From assembly GCA_000226015.1 (NCBI GenBank), contig JH154132.1, positions 157,748 to 192,851 on the forward strand: a stretch of 35,104 bases of DNA. Reading direction: 5' to 3'. Positions within the stretch are counted from its first letter, which is position 1, and the number at the start of each line of letters is the position of its first letter. The DNA is from Mnemiopsis leidyi. Its lineage: Eukaryota; Ctenophora; Tentaculata; Lobata; Bolinopsidae. The notes under the pieces are model-generated. The model worked only from the letters and a program-made list of their open reading frames with translations, was not told where the DNA came from and ran no database searches. Made by a program: the position numbers and the translations under genes. Positions 32,270-35,104 of this stretch are shown piece after piece.

Positions 32270-34251
32270 GTATGGATAGATTGTTCAGACATAAGACTGA
32301 ACCGTAGAAAGTTGAGGTTTTGTTTGCTGGGTCTCTGCGTGGTATAGTTTCCGCTGTTAATTTCTTACTACAACTCAGTGATTACACTATTCTCAACTTA
32401 GTAAAACCTCTGTGCAGTTTAAAACTACCAGCTACCTAAATTTAGTTTTTCAGCATCTCTTCGCTGTTTAAACATAGACAAAAGATCTCGCATTTATATT
32501 CGTGGGGACCAGATACTCTATTACATATTATTCTTGCCTTATATTTAACCCCAACGCAAAACTTCGCAAGTCGCAGTCGCAGTGTCATTGACGTAGAAAT
32601 ACAAATCTCAGAAGTCAGAGCAAATGTGTCCACTCGATTTTACGTTATGTGGTTTTTGAGTTTTGGCGAATGTGCAGAACTTTAGCGTGTTATGTGGTTG
32701 CCGCTAGTTGAATTACTGACCTTGAAGTGTTTTCTTTCTTAAAACAGCCCTTATGTTGTAGACCTAGTTTTGCAATTCGTCTTGAAACTTCAGCTACTAG
32801 GTTTTTAAACCAGGGTTGTAGACTAGGTTTGAGAAAGGGCCATACACTACTTTTCCAATACTTGATTAACCATAAACCTTTGCACTATATGAGCTAAACA
32901 GTTTAATCGTAGTTTTACCACTAACTATATTTACCATTTTTGTCTTCCCACGTATATCGGTTATTCTCATATTATACTTTTTACGAGCTCCATCTGAAAG
33001 TATTTCGCATTCCAAAAAAAGGTTACATAATCTATATAATGTGCAAGGCATTAAAAGCCCACCCAAGTTTCAAAGGTCAAGAGTCTGCACTATGCCATAA
33101 TCAAGTGTTGCATATTAATAAAGGATTCTGAACGGGATTATAACAGCATCTTTGAGCCTTGACTCGCTGTATAGTTGCTCCTAAGTTAATGAATCTAGAG
33201 GTCAAAGCAAAGCAACAAGGTAATTTTTGTTTAAGTTTGGAGGGGAAAAGTAAGCTGTGTGGCACCAACCACTAATTTATTATTCAGATATTTTGATCAT
33301 GGTTACTAAAAAGCTCGAAAAGTGATATTTTGCCCACTAAATCTGTCTTCTGCAGTGGTTACAAAACCTAGTTGATTTTCGCCCAAAGATTCACCTATAT
33401 TTTACTGAGATTTCAAAAATCACGTAAAAAATTGGAAGCTGGACAGTAGGTAGTTTCAGACCTAGGTAGTTTCAGAAAACCAAAATATGTCCAAATGATT
33501 AGAATACAAAGCTTATCTGTTGCTCAATGGGCCCAATAACCACCAAAAATAGCCCCAATTTAGTTGACAGTATCTTTATAAAAACTATAGGTAGCTTAAA
33601 AATATAATTTTTTCGTGCATCATTAATGGTCAAATGTGGATGACAACTTGAACATGGTAATCATTGTGGAACTTTGGCGGTGGTCATGATCTATTTTTAG
33701 CCGTTTGGCCATGAAAATTTTGATAATCTACAAAGAGTCCGGTGAAAATATTTTTACCTGGACACCATGGCTTTAGTCATGTGGCCAAAATTACGTGGTC
33801 AAATCACACCTCCCTCCCTCAACATGGAATCAGTTCTGAAATACAACTGTTTAGGCTAGTCCAGTTTTTACAGTGAAACGGTAGGACTTTTTTAAACCGG
33901 ATCAAAAAAGTCTAGACTAACAGACATTTTAACATGAATCAATATGTGGCATTTTAAGAGTTTAACCCGTTCGCCCCGGAGGTCCATATATATACCCGCT
34001 CTGGCGACTGAGCGGGTATATATATGATTTGAGGTTTCTTGAGAAAGTGCAGGACTCCGACTCATCACATATGAATATATTCGGTTTTTTATTCATTATT
34101 ATTAATTGTCTCTTTTAATTATAATCTTGATACAATATCTTTGAATTTGTTTTGAATAATAATATTTATCGATCCGTTGTGTTTCTTGTAATTGTATAAA
34201 CATAGCTTACACAGACAAAAACAAAATATTTTTCCAATTTCTGGAACAGAC
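32270..34251. other. Non-coding right flank, probably intron
   Basis: AT-rich. It is presumably intron if the unidentified gene continues. Short open frames at 32442-32633, 32866-33066 and 32940-33131 show no domain. TTAACCC followed by a GC patch at 33962 recalls a piggyBac-type terminus, but no partner end is visible. Confidence 0.4.
33985..34026. repeat. Perfect 17-bp inverted repeat, 8-nt loop
   Basis: CATATATATACCCGCTC at 33985-34001 is followed by TGGCGACT and then its exact reverse complement at 34010-34026. It could form a stable hairpin or cruciform. It stands 23 bp after TTAACCC, so it may be part of a small transposon end. Confidence 0.9.
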
Positions 34252-34254
34252 TTA

Positions 34255-34704
34255 GGGGTTGTTCACATGTGACGTCAGCAAATTTTCAATAATTTCTAAC
34301 CCCCTCCCCCCCCCTCTGTCATCATTCGTCATCAAGACAAAACCCCCCTAAATGTCAGAGGTTAATAACCATAATGACATCGTCACAGTCGGTACCGGCC
34401 CCCCCCCCCAACTTCATGGTTTAATTTGCAGTAGTTTTCTGAATTTTTTTTACTAAGTTAGTGAAATCACAGTATTTCACCAGATTTCGGAATCAGAATT
34501 TTTACTTGAAAATTTTCTTCTGATTTTATAAGATTCTAATATAAATTTTCAAAAGAAATCAAAAATTTTCATAAAATCCTGTAAATCCTAAGAAAATTTT
34601 GATGACATCATCATTGGCCAAACCCCCTCCCCCCTCGTCATCAATCGTCATCATTTGGAAACCCCCTCCCCCTCTAGGTGATGACGTCATATGTGAACGA
34701 CCCC
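34255..34704. mobile_element. 450-bp MITE, PIF/Harbinger-like, with TTA target duplication
   Basis: Left end GGGGTTGTTCACATGTGACG and right end (as reverse complement) GGGGTCGTTCACATATGACG form inverted terminal repeats of about 24 bp. TTA flanks both sides (34252-34254 and 34705-34707). A 3-bp TWA duplication is typical of PIF/Harbinger. The interior has no coding potential and contains C-runs next to CATCATTCGTCATC-type motifs on both sides, which extends the symmetry. It is non-autonomous. Confidence 0.85.
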
Positions 34705-34707
34705 TTA

Positions 34708-35104
34708 TTGAAGTTGAAATTCGTCCTCCTTATTTCCCCGGTCTTTAGTCCTTGTGCACATTAAGTCCTACTTCATGTGTACATTAAAGCCATGATTGCT
34801 GACCAGTTCACAGTGAACACATGCGACGTGACAATATACACTTAGGCTTCGTAACTTGACCACATATCATAATCAGCATTATATTGACTATATACTACGT
34901 CCCAATTAAGTGCGTAAAATCTAAAATGTTATTACAACCACTATGATTTATATTTTGTCATAAAATAAAACTGCTTACTGAGGAAATCGATGAACATTTA
35001 CGATGAATCGCCATCTGAACCCCTGATTGTCGATACATTTTTGTAAATCTCCTCTCGACGGCAGCAGTTAAATGAGACAAATCTTGCCTTCGTATCTTGT
35101 TAAA
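34708..35104. other. Right edge, nothing recognised
   Basis: AT-rich sequence to the window end, with AATAAA near 34966 but no gene to attach it to. Confidence 0.4.

Overview
The window is animal genomic DNA. It is AT-rich, its genes are cut by GT-AG introns from about 170 bp to several kb, and it carries clear orthologues of two conserved animal proteins (DDX20/Gemin3 and UBE2H). It also holds CR1-like LINE remnants, tRNA-derived SINE-like pieces and short inverted-repeat transposons. This suits an invertebrate metazoan. I cannot name the phylum from the sequence alone.

Layout. (1) 1-7451, plus: the C-terminal two thirds of DDX20/Gemin3, a DEAD-box helicase of the SMN complex. The N-terminal helicase lobe lies left of the window. 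Its first visible exon is preceded by a 54-bp tandem array that duplicates the splice acceptor. A later donor is also tandemly duplicated. The last exon has a one-base reading-frame break at a C7 run. A LINE 3' fragment lies in one intron. (2) 8844-10331, plus: a small four-exon gene of unknown function (about 205 aa), with a possible short isoform ending at an intronic polyadenylation signal. (3) 10332-16309: a repeat-rich interval with tRNA-like SINE heads, a CpG-rich cluster of related inverted repeats, a duplicated SINE body and a 5'-truncated CR1-like LINE. (4) 16310-18568, plus: an uninterrupted 752-codon gene joining a RING-like finger, eight C2H2 fingers and an HMG box. (5) 19892-22726, plus: a complete six-exon UBE2H, with an 82-bp-arm foldback element in its last intron. 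(6) 22727-28939: mainly non-coding, with a large imperfect foldback at about 27.15-27.7 kb. (7) 28940-32269, plus: two phase-compatible exons of an unidentified gene that probably continues past the window. Its intron holds a TGTAAC minisatellite. (8) 32270-35104: non-coding, with a perfect 17-bp hairpin and a 450-bp Harbinger-like MITE flanked by TTA.

The genes are all on the plus strand but do not form a pathway. DDX20 acts in snRNP assembly, UBE2H in ubiquitin transfer, and the finger/HMG protein is probably a nuclear DNA-binding protein. The most unusual items are the multi-acceptor array in DDX20, the RING-like/C2H2/HMG-box architecture, and the excess of the palindrome TGACGTCA, part of which is carried by MITE ends.
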